Assembly (NCBI RefSeq): GCF_024713975.1
Contig: NC_091106.1
Coordinates: 8,845,001-8,909,000 of the forward strand
Source of the DNA: Paralichthys olivaceus
Taxonomy: Eukaryota; Chordata; Actinopteri; Pleuronectiformes; Paralichthyidae
DNA length: 64,000 bases
Direction: 5' to 3'
The position numbers were made by a program, and so were the translations under genes. The notes below the pieces were generated by a model. That model saw only the letters and a program-made list of their open reading frames with translations, did not search any database and was not told the origin of the DNA. Each line of letters starts with the position of its first letter. Within the stretch, counting starts at the first letter, position 1. Below are positions 22,601 to 52,700 of this stretch, one piece after another.

Positions 22601-25346
22601 ATGTCTGCGTATTTCCTATGTGTTTACAATAAAATCAGTCATCCAATAAAAATCTTCACTCTCAATTGTATTGGCTTTGAAAGTCTGAAGTAGGAGATAA
22701 AATGGAATCCAGCACTGAGGATGATGACCTTCTCACTTCTTTAAAACAGAAAATGAAAACATTGTGTCCAATCCTGAGAAGCTGAATTTCATCTTCTGAT
22801 CAAGAAGCTGTGAAATTATCACAATCACTTCCAAGTCTACTTCTGGATGTCAGTGGTCCAGTTTGACGACTATAGAAACGGAGGCTGTATATATTAAAAG
22901 GGAAAAAGCATAATCCATGATCCAATTGAACCCGGCCAGCGGCAAGGACACACACTAGGCCTTTATCATAGCAACAGAGTACAAACCAGAGACAGGGAAA
23001 TCTCTGAAATAAGTTCTCAAACAACTGTCTTTAATGAAGGAGGAATCTGCGTAAACATTTATTTTTAAACTATTGCAATTTTGGAGTAAAGATTTACATT
23101 TATGACCAGGCATTTCAATCCACTCTGCACTTTACGAAGCATTGTCATTGGGCCTTGTATAATCAGTTCTTACCTCAATAACTTTACTTCCACATATCTC
23201 ATGATATACAAGCTTTGCTGCTTCCTCCTTGGCTTCCTTCCTTGTTTTACCATAGCCAGCTGGAAACTTCTTATCACCAACCTCAAAGCTACAGCAACTA
23301 GCATATCACAAACATTTTATTTAATACATTCAGAAATATTGACTGATCAAAGAATGAATATTGGTGGAACCTTACTTAGAAGCATTGATTGGTCCCAGTC
23401 TGGTTGACTCCACAGGCCGTATGAACACCTTGTTCTTGTTACCGTATTCATTGAGCCAACAGACATAACTGTTGTTACTGATGATCGTCTGATGAATCGG
23501 TGCAGTGGAAGCTTCTGCTGTATTTTCTGTCTGCTGAGAAAGCTACAAAGCATATTCATGGACATGTGCAATGCATATACTGTATATAAACAGGAGTAAT
23601 GTGTCTCCACTTCCTCCCACTATCCAGAAATGAAGCCAAAATGTCCTTTACATAAACACTGTCATCTTGTATCAATGACCTAATTTGAAAGCAGTCTGTG
23701 CAGAAGGGAACAGGAATTGAGGTCCCGCCGAAACATCTTTTTCCACCAGTCACAAATCAGTCTCAGCTGTCAATCATGATCATCACCCCATTTCTATAGC
23801 ATCGAAAAACTAGTTAAAGCCAAACTTACTAGAAAAATTAACGCTAGAGCCTACATCAGTGTAATAAGAAGCTTATATCCTTGAAAGTCTTGAAAGGTGG
23901 CCACCAATTATAAACATTATATAAGCATATAATTATTATCATACAAAAATAAAAAATACTAAGGACTTTTTATTTTGGTCCATGTCCATGACCTGTACTT
24001 TGCTTTTGAGAAGCATATCATGCCATCCATCTTTACACAGAGTCCATGGGTTTGTCTTATGTACACTGGAATACAAATCCTCACACATAGATAAATAACG
24101 CAGCATTTAAAATCTTACACAAACGGATGATTCCTCCAACAGGCCTCTCAGGGCATTTTGAGCTGCGTTCTGTCTGGCCTCCTTCTTATTGTTCCCCGTG
24201 CCATCAGGAAACACCTTGTTGTTCACGATTGCTCTTATGGTAAACCTGAGGAGAAATTATAAGACAATGATGTTGTAGTGATGGAGGTTGCATTACAAAG
24301 ACATGAATCTGCAAACTTGATTAATATCCGTAAAGGTGGAGTTATTAGCTTGACACAGTGTTGGACCTCCTAAGGCTCTCATCAGTAAACTAGAGAGCTT
24401 GAGACTCTGGTGCTAACTGTAAATTCGTCATTTATTTTATTCAATATTAACAATATGTTTATTACTCTTCAATTAATTTTCACTCCAACACTAGGGCTGG
24501 TCATCTTTTTATTACAACATCGATGCTAAAGTCACTGTTTAGTCAACATTGATGCTCATGAAACTATTAAAGCCTTTTATTGTTGAATAATGTACTAGTA
24601 GATTTCCAACAGCAGTTTTCAATAGGGCTGGGTGATTAACAAATATATTATAATTTTAATCAATAGCAAAATAATTAATTTCCAATGTGTATCAATGTAA
24701 TGTTTATGCATTGTGCACACAAAGGGAGGGGGTAGCAAAAATATGACCATATTGCGTAGTTTTTCTCAATGTACACAATAACAATAGATATCATCTTTAA
24801 GTGACTTTTGAAGGAATATATTGACTGTGACACAAGTTGCACATGCGGTTTAAATGCAGTAGTAGTTGACAAAAGGTGTGGATTCCAGGAAAAAGCACAC
24901 TGAATAAATATACCTGACCTGTAAGCAACTAAAAAAATACACTTTCTAATATGCCTACAAACAAAAAACTTATTTCACAGATGTTAGTTCTTATTTGATT
25001 TTGGCTGCCAACTTTACACCTGGGATGACTTTACTCTTAACTATTAGGTAACTCGTGGGGTGTTGTTATGAGTATGCACTGACATAAACTCAATAAAATA
25101 AATGAATACACCATAGGTATACACACATAGTCTCCAACAGAAGGTGGAGGTAATATATCTGTCTTTTATTCCCTGACCTATGGAAATAACACATCTGTGC
25201 ATGACCGTGCATGACCGTGCAGATTCTTTCAAAACTCACGTTTTAATGTGGTCTGGCCCATCAGCTCCAACGTCCTCATATCTCAGCACAGAGCGACTTC
25301 TCTGGGCATGTTCGTTTAGTTTAGTCACGTAGTTTATGGCTGCCAT
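16693..25346 (-). CDS. eif2ak2: PKR-like eIF2alpha kinase, copy B (three dsRBDs)
   Basis: Paralogue of copy A, same predicted role. Exons in transcript order: 25240-25346, 24119-24245, 23376-23533, 23174-23288, 22420-22493, 22202-22330, 21979-22111, 20984-21039, 20815-20899, 20115-20146, 19770-19812, 19600-19676, 19377-19496, 19115-19243, 18235-18451, 18004-18147, 17787-17879, 17054-17116, 16693-16830. They sum to 2040 nt (679 aa plus stop) in frame; three acceptors are ambiguous by 3 nt. dsRBD1 is about residues 4-76 (GPDH, NNKKEAR), dsRBD2 about 99-167 ([15 protein letters not shown]), dsRBD3 about 205-278 ([15 protein letters not shown]). The kinase starts near 379: GKGAFGYV, Lys413, HRD at 530-532, DFG at 550-552, activation-loop Thr569 and Thr574. 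A Ser-rich kinase insert joins the beta4 and beta5 strands. The middle dsRBD and three linker exons are absent from copy A. Variable dsRBD number and lineage-specific duplications are already described for fish PKR. Confidence 0.95.
18540..19078. repeat. Inverted-repeat element built of short subrepeats, PKR copy B intron
   Basis: The left arm has GAATAAAGTTGTAATATGA and AAAGTCATAATTATGAG. The right arm has the reverse sense (TCTCGTAATATTACTACAAT, CTTGTAATATTATGACTTAC). Such arms made of AAAGTCGTAATATTACGAGA-like units are common in fish non-autonomous DNA elements. Confidence 0.6.
20262..20698. mobile_element. Non-autonomous DNA element with TTAA ends, PKR copy B intron
   Basis: Both ends carry TTAAAGGGATNGTTCAC in opposite orientation and are flanked by TTAA (20262-20265 and 20695-20698). 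The interior is non-coding. TTAA target duplications with AGGG termini fit Kolobok-like or piggyBac-like non-autonomous families; this is inference. Confidence 0.75.
23575..23700 (+). repeat. Short interspersed repeat in PKR copy B (relative of 13075-13200)
   Basis: Contains TGTATATAAACAGGAGTAAT, CCACTTCCTCCCACTATCCA and AAATGAAGCCAAAATGTCC, a diverged and inverted relative of a segment in copy A. Confidence 0.5.
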
Positions 25347-25489
25347 TTTAATCTACCGATATCCGCTCATGTTACATTCACAATAATAGTAGTAATCAAC
25401 TAAAGCAAAGAGTAAGATCTCAGCATGGGCTCCTCTCACTCTGCCTCCGCCATGTCTGTGTCGGAACTGAAACCAGCGTCACTTCACTT

Positions 25490-25501
25490 AGTTTCGTTTT
25501 C
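25490..25501 (-). promoter_or_regulatory. ISRE of PKR copy B
   Basis: On the minus strand this reads GAAAACGAAACT, a full match to GAAANNGAAACT, the site bound by ISGF3 and IRF factors. It lies 144 bp upstream of the copy B start codon, where an interferon-inducible PKR promoter would be expected to carry it. Confidence 0.8.
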
Positions 25502-25792
25502 CAGGTTCAACGTCAAGTAAAATGGTGCCTTCAAGGGAACTCTGAAATATAACAACTCGTTAAACAAACACGGAGATTAGTCATTTTTGTGTTATTATTC
25601 ATTGATTACTTATACAGTATATACAATTACACTTTATTAACACAAAAACTTAAAGATACGGAAAATTTGAATTTAAGTAGATATAAATTTAAAATATTGT
25701 TTTTGTTTATTTTGTTCATTTCAGTGAAATCCCCAAAAATAATTTTGCAAAACAATACAACGAGATGAACAAGCTTACATCAACCTGCCCCT

Positions 25793-26126
25793 TTAAAGGT
25801 CGTGTAAGATTTAGGTGAAGAGATCTATTGACAGAAATGGAATATAATAATTCTAGCAATGTTTTCACTTGTGTGTTTCATCTAAATTGTGCCAATTGTT
25901 GTTTGTTTTACTCTAGAATGGGCCCTTTATATTCAAATACTTTATATTTACATCTGGAGCAGGTCCTCTTTATGGAGGCCGCCATGTTTTTTTTCCCAGA
26001 AGCCTAGACTGGACAAACTAAACGTCTTTTTAGTTTTTATGACAACTAAAGGCTGCCACAGGTATTCAGCTGCATCATGCAAAATCACCACTAGATATCA
26101 CTGCATTCTACACACTGAACCTTTAA
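25793..26126. mobile_element. Non-autonomous DNA element with TTAA ends, between PKR copy B and gpatch11
   Basis: The left end TTAAAGGTCGTGTAAGATTT and the right end (reverse complement TTAAAGGTTCAGTGTGTAGA) form imperfect terminal inverted repeats, each with an outer TTAA. The interior carries GGAGGCCGCCATGTTTT and ACTGGACAAACTAAACG, which I recognise from a widespread teleost repeat. Confidence 0.7.
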
Positions 26127-26820
26127 TATAAATAACATAACATTAAATCAGATTTCTTTTCTTTCCTCAAATAACATAATGCATAATTTATACATGAGCC
26201 ACAACCACAATCAACATAAATGTTACTCAACAAGTTCATACTGTTTCATTATTTTTTAAGAATTGTTTTTAAATTAATTATATTTGAGTCACATTTTAAA
26301 TCTGACCCCAACTAGTCAAACTCTGCAGTGGATAAAATAAACTTTAATGACACTTAGTGGCTGTTAAGTGTATGTGGTGTTTCTTTATATTCAATAATTA
26401 ATTTTAATTGATATATATTATATATATTAATATTTTATAACATGTATCTGCTTATATGTTTTGTGGGCTACTTGAAATGTGTGTAGTTTTAATTAAATGT
26501 GTGTTATTCTTCAAATAATGATCTTGGTATTAAACAACTACATTACCCAAAAAGCTGAATTACTACACCTACAGGTAAGATTTATGAGAGCTGCAGTTAA
26601 TGCCATTTAAATTTAAAAAATGATACTAAACCCCATATCATAGGTACACATTAGTTAAGTGCAACATTTTTTGATGAGAAGAAAAGTGATATTGAAATCT
26701 AAGGTTAACTGAGGACCATGTAGATATAATAACTTAATTTGTAAGACTCGTTATAAGACACATCACATCACACATCACCGAGAGTTAGGAGGTACAAGTA
26801 AATAAAATGACAGGGTAGAA
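26127..26820. other. AT-rich spacer downstream of gpatch11
   Basis: Very AT-rich sequence without a recognisable gene, regulatory motif or structured repeat. Confidence 0.6.
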
Positions 26821-26831
26821 GTCTAAAAACA

Positions 26832-26837
26832 TTTAAT
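26832..26837 (-). terminator. Possible polyadenylation signal of gpatch11
   Basis: ATTAAA on the minus strand about 310 bp beyond the stop codon. It is a common variant hexamer; weak evidence on its own. Confidence 0.3.
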
Positions 26838-27148
26838 GAAAATACAGTACATATTATCAAAAAATAAATATTGGAAAAAAGCTATCATGAATTTCCCAGA
26901 GAATTTCTAAAGGTAAAGACAAAAAAACTGAATAACAATGTCCACTCACAAACAGCACAAACAGTGATGTTATTCCATTGATGGTCAACAAATCAAAATG
27001 GGATGATGAGTAAATCTTTAACCAGTTCTACTGCCTCAGAAGCTAATAATACCCTAATGATGTTTTCATAATGTAAGCTGCTGCCTGCAATCCCTTACAC
27101 AAATGTTTGTATTTGCATTTTCAGAATCACTGCATATTTGTATCTGGT

Positions 27149-29182
<2,034 letters not shown>

Positions 29183-29523
29183 TATCCCCACAACGAAAGA
29201 GAACAAATGTAGAAAACTACAGCAACAAATTGAACTCTCCAGTCGCGCACTTGTTTCCTCCACTGATGTTTGGTTCGTTCACAGTTACGCTCCGACTAGC
29301 TACAAGGTAAACCAAGGGTCTAGGGTTCCGGGAAATATTCCACGAGATTAAATCCATTTTAAATGCGCACAGACAACTGGAAACGATGGGACGTCATTTA
29401 ACAGCATTTATGTCGTTTTAGATCTGCATTCTGTGCGTGTCATTTAACTCGTTTCTCATCGGAGTCACTCAAATGCGACACCACCGACACTCGTCGTCAT
29501 TCATCCTGGGTTGTCGAAGCACA
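29183..29523. promoter_or_regulatory. Shared divergent promoter of gpatch11 and heatr5b
   Basis: About 340 bp separate the gpatch11 start codon from the likely donor of the heatr5b 5' non-coding exon. The stretch is locally rich in CpG (for example near 29243-29248 and 29290-29295) and has no obvious TATA box, as expected for a housekeeping bidirectional promoter. Start sites themselves are not visible. Confidence 0.5.
29480..29523 (+). other. heatr5b: Probable 5' non-coding exon of heatr5b
   Basis: The sequence ending GAAGCACAG is followed by GTAGGA, a usable donor. The next exon has a clear acceptor (TTGCAG ending at 30495), 39 bp before the start codon. The exon start is arbitrary; only the donor is supported. 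Confidence 0.4.
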
Positions 29524-30044
29524 GGTAGGATGAACAGTTTGCTTTTGTGTGTCCCGTCTTTTAGGAAGGTGTTGTTGCTGTGTTGTTTCTGAACATTTGA
29601 ACGTGTTGAGATGTGGCGTTAGCCAGCGGACCCTCTGTTTGTCTGAGAATGTGTCTCCGGAGTTTCGCTTCTTCTTCTTCTTCTTCTTAGGAGGAAGCTA
29701 GCTTAGCATGCTAACTAGCTCGCCTGTCAACAGCTGGAGGGAGGCAGCTGTCAACGCAGCTTCTCAGCTTTATAACTGTCAAAGCTACATTTTATACGAG
29801 GAATAACCATCTACACCACGGACAGCTGCTGTCCCTTCGTATTGACTTGTGTGTCTGCTTCAAACCTGATGAAATCATTGCAAGGACGTCAAATGTCCAC
29901 AGATCTTTAGTAAAGCTAGAGCTGTTGTGATGCTTTATAGGTTGTAGCTAATGTGAGTGAGGGAGTAGGGCAATAAAACAGTGTCGATTAATATTGCAGC
30001 ATAGTTTTTATCGATAGTATTATAACAAAGGTTGTGCATGTATT

Positions 30045-30470
30045 TAATGGAGGATATAAGAGACATCTAATAATGGAACATAATGGGAATTAATAGAAAC
30101 ATGTACTGACTCTAATATGGAGATATAAGAGACATGTACTGTCTCTAATAATGGAGAATAATAATGGAGATGTAAGAGACATGTACTGTCTCTAATAATG
30201 GAGAATAATAGAAACATGTATTATCTCCAGTAATGAAGAATAATTGAAACATGAACTGTCTCTAATAATGGAGATATAAGAGACATGTACTGTCTCTAAT
30301 AATGGAAAATAATAGAAACATGTATTATCTCCAGTAATCAAGAATAATTGAAACATGAACTGTCTCTAATAATGGAGATATCAGACATGTACTATCTCCA
30401 ATAATGGAGAATAATAGAGACATGTACTGTCTGTAATAATGGAGAATGTTAGAGACATGCACTGACAAGG
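30045..30470 (+). repeat. Minisatellite with hairpin-forming units, heatr5b intron 1
   Basis: About 11 copies of a unit of roughly 35 bp: AATAATGGAGAATAATAGA followed by ACATGTACTGTCTCT. Several copies include AGAGACATGTACTGTCTCT, a perfect 7-bp inverted repeat around a 5-bp centre. It ends about 25 bp before the acceptor of the first coding exon. Confidence 0.85.
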
Positions 30471-30534
30471 CACATCCTCTAATATAACATTGCAGAGGCG
30501 GGAGAGTACAGCGCTGTGTCGTCAGGTCCTCACC

Positions 30535-48506
<17,972 letters not shown>

Positions 48507-49370
48507 ACACCCTGAGAATGCACTGTGCACTCCCGAAGCCTAATTTAATTTAGTCATCTTTGATTAATTTACTGTGTTTTGTGTCAACAGAGTACCACAT
48601 GTCTGTAACTACATTTGCTTTAATGTATTTATTTATCTCATCTTTGTTTTTGATGAGTGGGAAGTCTTCTTGAAGTCAAGAAGGCAAATGTATAAATATC
48701 ATTAAAAGCCTTTGAATGTTCATTTAAAAAATCACTTTAAAATCTGTAGGAAATTTTGATTGTATGAATGTAACATCTCTGGACTTGATGCCCATTTATA
48801 AAGGGACACACTTTTTTTATTCTAGATTTTTTTTTCCTGATCTTATTTTTAGCTGGAAACCATCTCTCACTATCCAGATGTTGATGTTTACTTTGCCATT
48901 TCTCTCTGTGACTTTTCATCACCATGAGCATGGAAGGTATTTTATTCTCATTAAATATTTCTTTAACGGCACTGGTTTAGTTTGTGATCTCTGGATCTGC
49001 TTATTGTTACCGAGAAGTTTTGAATTTTCTTTTTTTTCTTTTGGTCTGAACTGGTGCTTTACTCTTAAACCACCTTAACATTCCTTCCACATGTTCTAAA
49101 ATGGTAAAATATAAAACATATTAGGCTTCAAATTGTTTGTAGTCAGAAATTAATATTCTCTCAGAGACAGATAATGGATCTGCTGTTTATTGGAGGAATG
49201 TTGCGTTTAATGATAGTGCTACATATCATATTGTTTTTTTGTGCTTTTAGATTTCAGTCCACACTTTCAAAAGCAGTCTCATGTCTGTGTAACAGCCACA
49301 TGAACACATTGGCGGACTTGTTGAAATGGCCCTTTGTACTATGTGAATAAAGTTGCTTTGACCTCACTCT
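48507..49370 (+). other. heatr5b: 3' UTR of heatr5b with polyadenylation signals
   Basis: A T-rich non-coding stretch after the stop. It contains ATTAAA at 48701-48706 and AATAAA at 49346-49351, the latter followed by a GT-rich TTGCTTTGACC segment. The gap to the strn start codon is only about 350 bp after the second signal, so the distal site marks the latest likely 3' end. Confidence 0.6.
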
Positions 49371-49714
49371 GCTGTTGACTTTAATCTTTGCGCATTTTGA
49401 GCCTGACCCAGTTTGATGAATAATTATCATCTGTAACAGAATGCACGACTGACGGGGCCTGTCTGCTTGAAATAAACAAGCAGAGGCTGTTCCTCCGGGA
49501 AGTCTGGGTGAGGGAATCGAGCGCCCCTAGCGAACACGGTGTGGGCGTGGCCACCGTTGCTGACGTCATTCAATGACAGCTAGCTGTCAGAAAGTGAGTT
49601 CATTCCCCTGAGCCGAGGAGACGGAGACGCCGTCGACGGGTTTCTGCTCTTCCGTCTGTACCCAGCTCCCCGAATCAGCGAGACAGCGGACGGATCTTTC
49701 CACCGAGCCCGGCC
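49371..49714 (+). promoter_or_regulatory. strn: strn promoter and 5' UTR
   Basis: A GC- and CpG-rich stretch that begins right after the heatr5b 3' end and runs into the strn start codon (GGCCATGG context). CpG density is clearly higher than in neighbouring introns (49495-49700). There is no clear TATA box. A transcription start is likely between about 49560 and 49640 but cannot be read from sequence. Confidence 0.5.
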
Positions 49715-52700
49715 ATGGACGAACAGGCAGGGCCCGGTGTATTCTTCAACAACAACAACTCTGTTCTACCCGGCGGTGGGAAAGGACCGCTGCCCGATGG
49801 CGACGCTGGGGAGGCGGCTAGGGCGCAGTACAGTATCCCGGGGATCTTGCACTTCCTGCAGCACGAATGGGCCCGTTTCGAAGTGGAGAGGGCACAATGG
49901 GAGGTGGAACGGGCCGAATTACAGGTAAAAACCCACCATATTTAACGTGCACAAGGCCACGCGCTAATGGAACCACAGGGGCCCCTTTGGGAACTCGCGT
50001 TTAGTTTCTGTTTTTGATTGTTCTGCTCACCAGGCTAGCTCGTTAGCATTAGCTCAGGAGCTAAAGGAGCTGCAGCGCCCCCTTAACCCGACTGCACGAC
50101 GGCTGTTTGAGACCTCTCCTCTGAGACTGTCATCGCTGAACTTGCTCTCTGCTCTGAGGAGTTGAACTTTTCCAGTATGTACCCACACAAACATGTGGAA
50201 TCAAACCAGCAACCTTAAGCTACAATCACTAGCGCAGTGGTGTAAGTGTAGTGCTAAAGCGCCTGTGGAGAAACCTAGCCGCTAACGTTACTTACAGCTG
50301 AATGTACAGCACTTCATGTTTAAACCTAGATACAGACGTGGAGGAAAGGTAGCTCGTGTTTTGATGTTGTGGGAGCTGACAGAAGACACACACCACTGAA
50401 CAGACTGTGGACTCATCATTTCTTGTTTATGAATCCGATCATGAGATCGCTGCCATGTCACCACCACTGCTGAGGAGAATATCAGAAATACTGTTGCATC
50501 CATCTCTGGTAAAGGTCAAAGAGCCAATTAATCCTATTAATTGGTCCTCTCCGGATAATATACGTCACCCTGACCTGGACACTAAACACACAAATACTCA
50601 GATACTTAATGGATATAAGTAAATGGCAGCTTTTCCTGCTGTACACCACAATTTTCTAAAGGGAAACCTGCTGCTTATTAATGTTTAGTTTGCTAAAACT
50701 GTAAGTCAGTGTCCTGCCACATGCCAAGGTCACTCTGAAATCCCTGTTTTGATATGGTTTCTAAATGAAACCCTGTCTGCATTGACTTTAATTTTTGTTA
50801 GTTCTGTAGATATTTTACAGCTTTGATATCTCTGTATGAGTCTATACAGTCCTGTACTCATCATCTTTGATTTATTTGTGAATGTGTAATTCGTGCTTAA
50901 GTGATTATTTTAACCCCATTGGCTTTTTATGGCTCAGTTTATCATATTTGAAGCCCTAAAACTGGTATATTTGACAGATCCGAAGTTGAGAAGGAAACTG
51001 TCATCATCAGTCAACATGATATCTTCAAACTAATATCTATAAAGTATCTATAGTAAGGAAAGTGACCTTGGACACCATGTTCCAGACTGTTATTTTAACC
51101 AGGATTTGAGCAGGCATCATTACAGCTTATTACCATTTAACTTTAGTGTCCATGCCCAGTGTTTGGAATTGTATGTTTTTGATCAAATCCATCATTTTGA
51201 CCCAGTTGCTGTGCCACTGTATGTGTACTATATGTGTGTATACTGGATGGCAGAGAAGAGCAACACTGACTTTTGGGGCTTGACAGCAGACAGCTTTACT
51301 GAAATTCTCATCCGAGCTAACAAAGGGACAGGGAGGGAGACACTGCATTGTTTTCAGAACGGCGGCGTGTAACTCGTTCACTGTGGTAGGGGTTTGACTC
51401 ACCAGCCTCATGCGGCGCTCTCGGTCTGGCCTGTGTATTAAGCTTCCTGTCTGCTGTCATGAAGCAAGCTCATCAGAGTAGCATCAGCAACTGCGGCAGA
51501 GCACTGTGAGGTTGCTACATGGCTCATTGGGTGATTTGTTTGTGGCGCCAAAATGGTGTGCTCAATTTGAATCTTTGTTTTTTATTACCTCTACTCCTAA
51601 CTGAATGCTGGTTGATGTTTTGAAAGTAATTTGACCTCCAGGAGACTGTTGGCTTACTCCTGGCTTACTCATGATTGTTCTGTAAATCTCTGCAGCAGGA
51701 CTCTCCTGAAAAGAGCACATTTTTTCTGTGCCAGTGCTGCCCCGTAGCAGAGCACTATTGAATATTGAAATGTTTTTAAAGTGCACACAGGATTTGGTTT
51801 ACTTCTGGGATATTATTATTATATTTTATACATATTGCTTACTGAAATATAGTGCTCTGCTTACCTACAGAGGGTTTTTGCGGACTAATATTGAGTGTAG
51901 GGACCACTGCAAGGAAGAAAGACAGTCCCAGAAATAAAATTAAAAAGAGATGTATGAATAATGAAAAGCTGTAATGGGCCGAGAGCGTTAGCAGTGTTTA
52001 TTATCATGTTCACACACGTTTTAATCACAGTGTCAAACCTGACATGTTAGTCTTCCACTTTTAATGAAGGCAAAATATATAGTTTCAAATAAAAGACCTT
52101 ACAGAATTACACAGGGTGATCTCACAACCCTGTGAACACTCTGTTTCCTCTCAGGGTGTTTTTTTCCTTGTTGGTTGTACGGACGTTGGATGGGAAACAG
52201 TCGAAGCTGTGTCTTATGTCCCTGTTTGGGAGGAAGGCGAACTCCAGGGCTTGTAGGAATGTCGTCGAGTCAGGCTGTTAAATCATGCTCGGAGCCACTC
52301 CTCTCCACTGGAGCTGTACAGTACACCAACTGGTCCCTCTCATGTGCTGCGTACATATAAATGCATAGGCCGCTGTCACTCATGATTAGACTCCAGCTGA
52401 TGGGTCATTGACAGTCAATTGATTGACTCAGTCAAGCTGATCTGCTCAGCGAGTGATAGGTTACTCCTCCAGTCAGTCTGTCGGATGTCATCTTGGTAAT
52501 GAAAATAACTAGAGCTGAAACGAATGATTATTTGATTATCCGCTAATCACTTCACTCTTTGTTCTTGTATGCTGTCAAACGTACATCGTGAAAATAGCTT
52601 TAAAACATATTCACACTGGATTGTCGCTCTGAGTTTCGTCAGATCAACAAAACCCAAAGATTTTGGGTAACAGGAAAACTGAAGCTTGAACAAAAATATA

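Noticed and set aside
6800-25346. PKZ (Z-DNA-binding fish kinase) as an alternative identity for the kinase genes
   Set aside because: Both genes begin with dsRBDs and I see no Z-alpha winged-helix exons upstream.
30045-30470. CRISPR-like array
   Set aside because: Units are contiguous tandem repeats with no unique spacers, in an animal intron.
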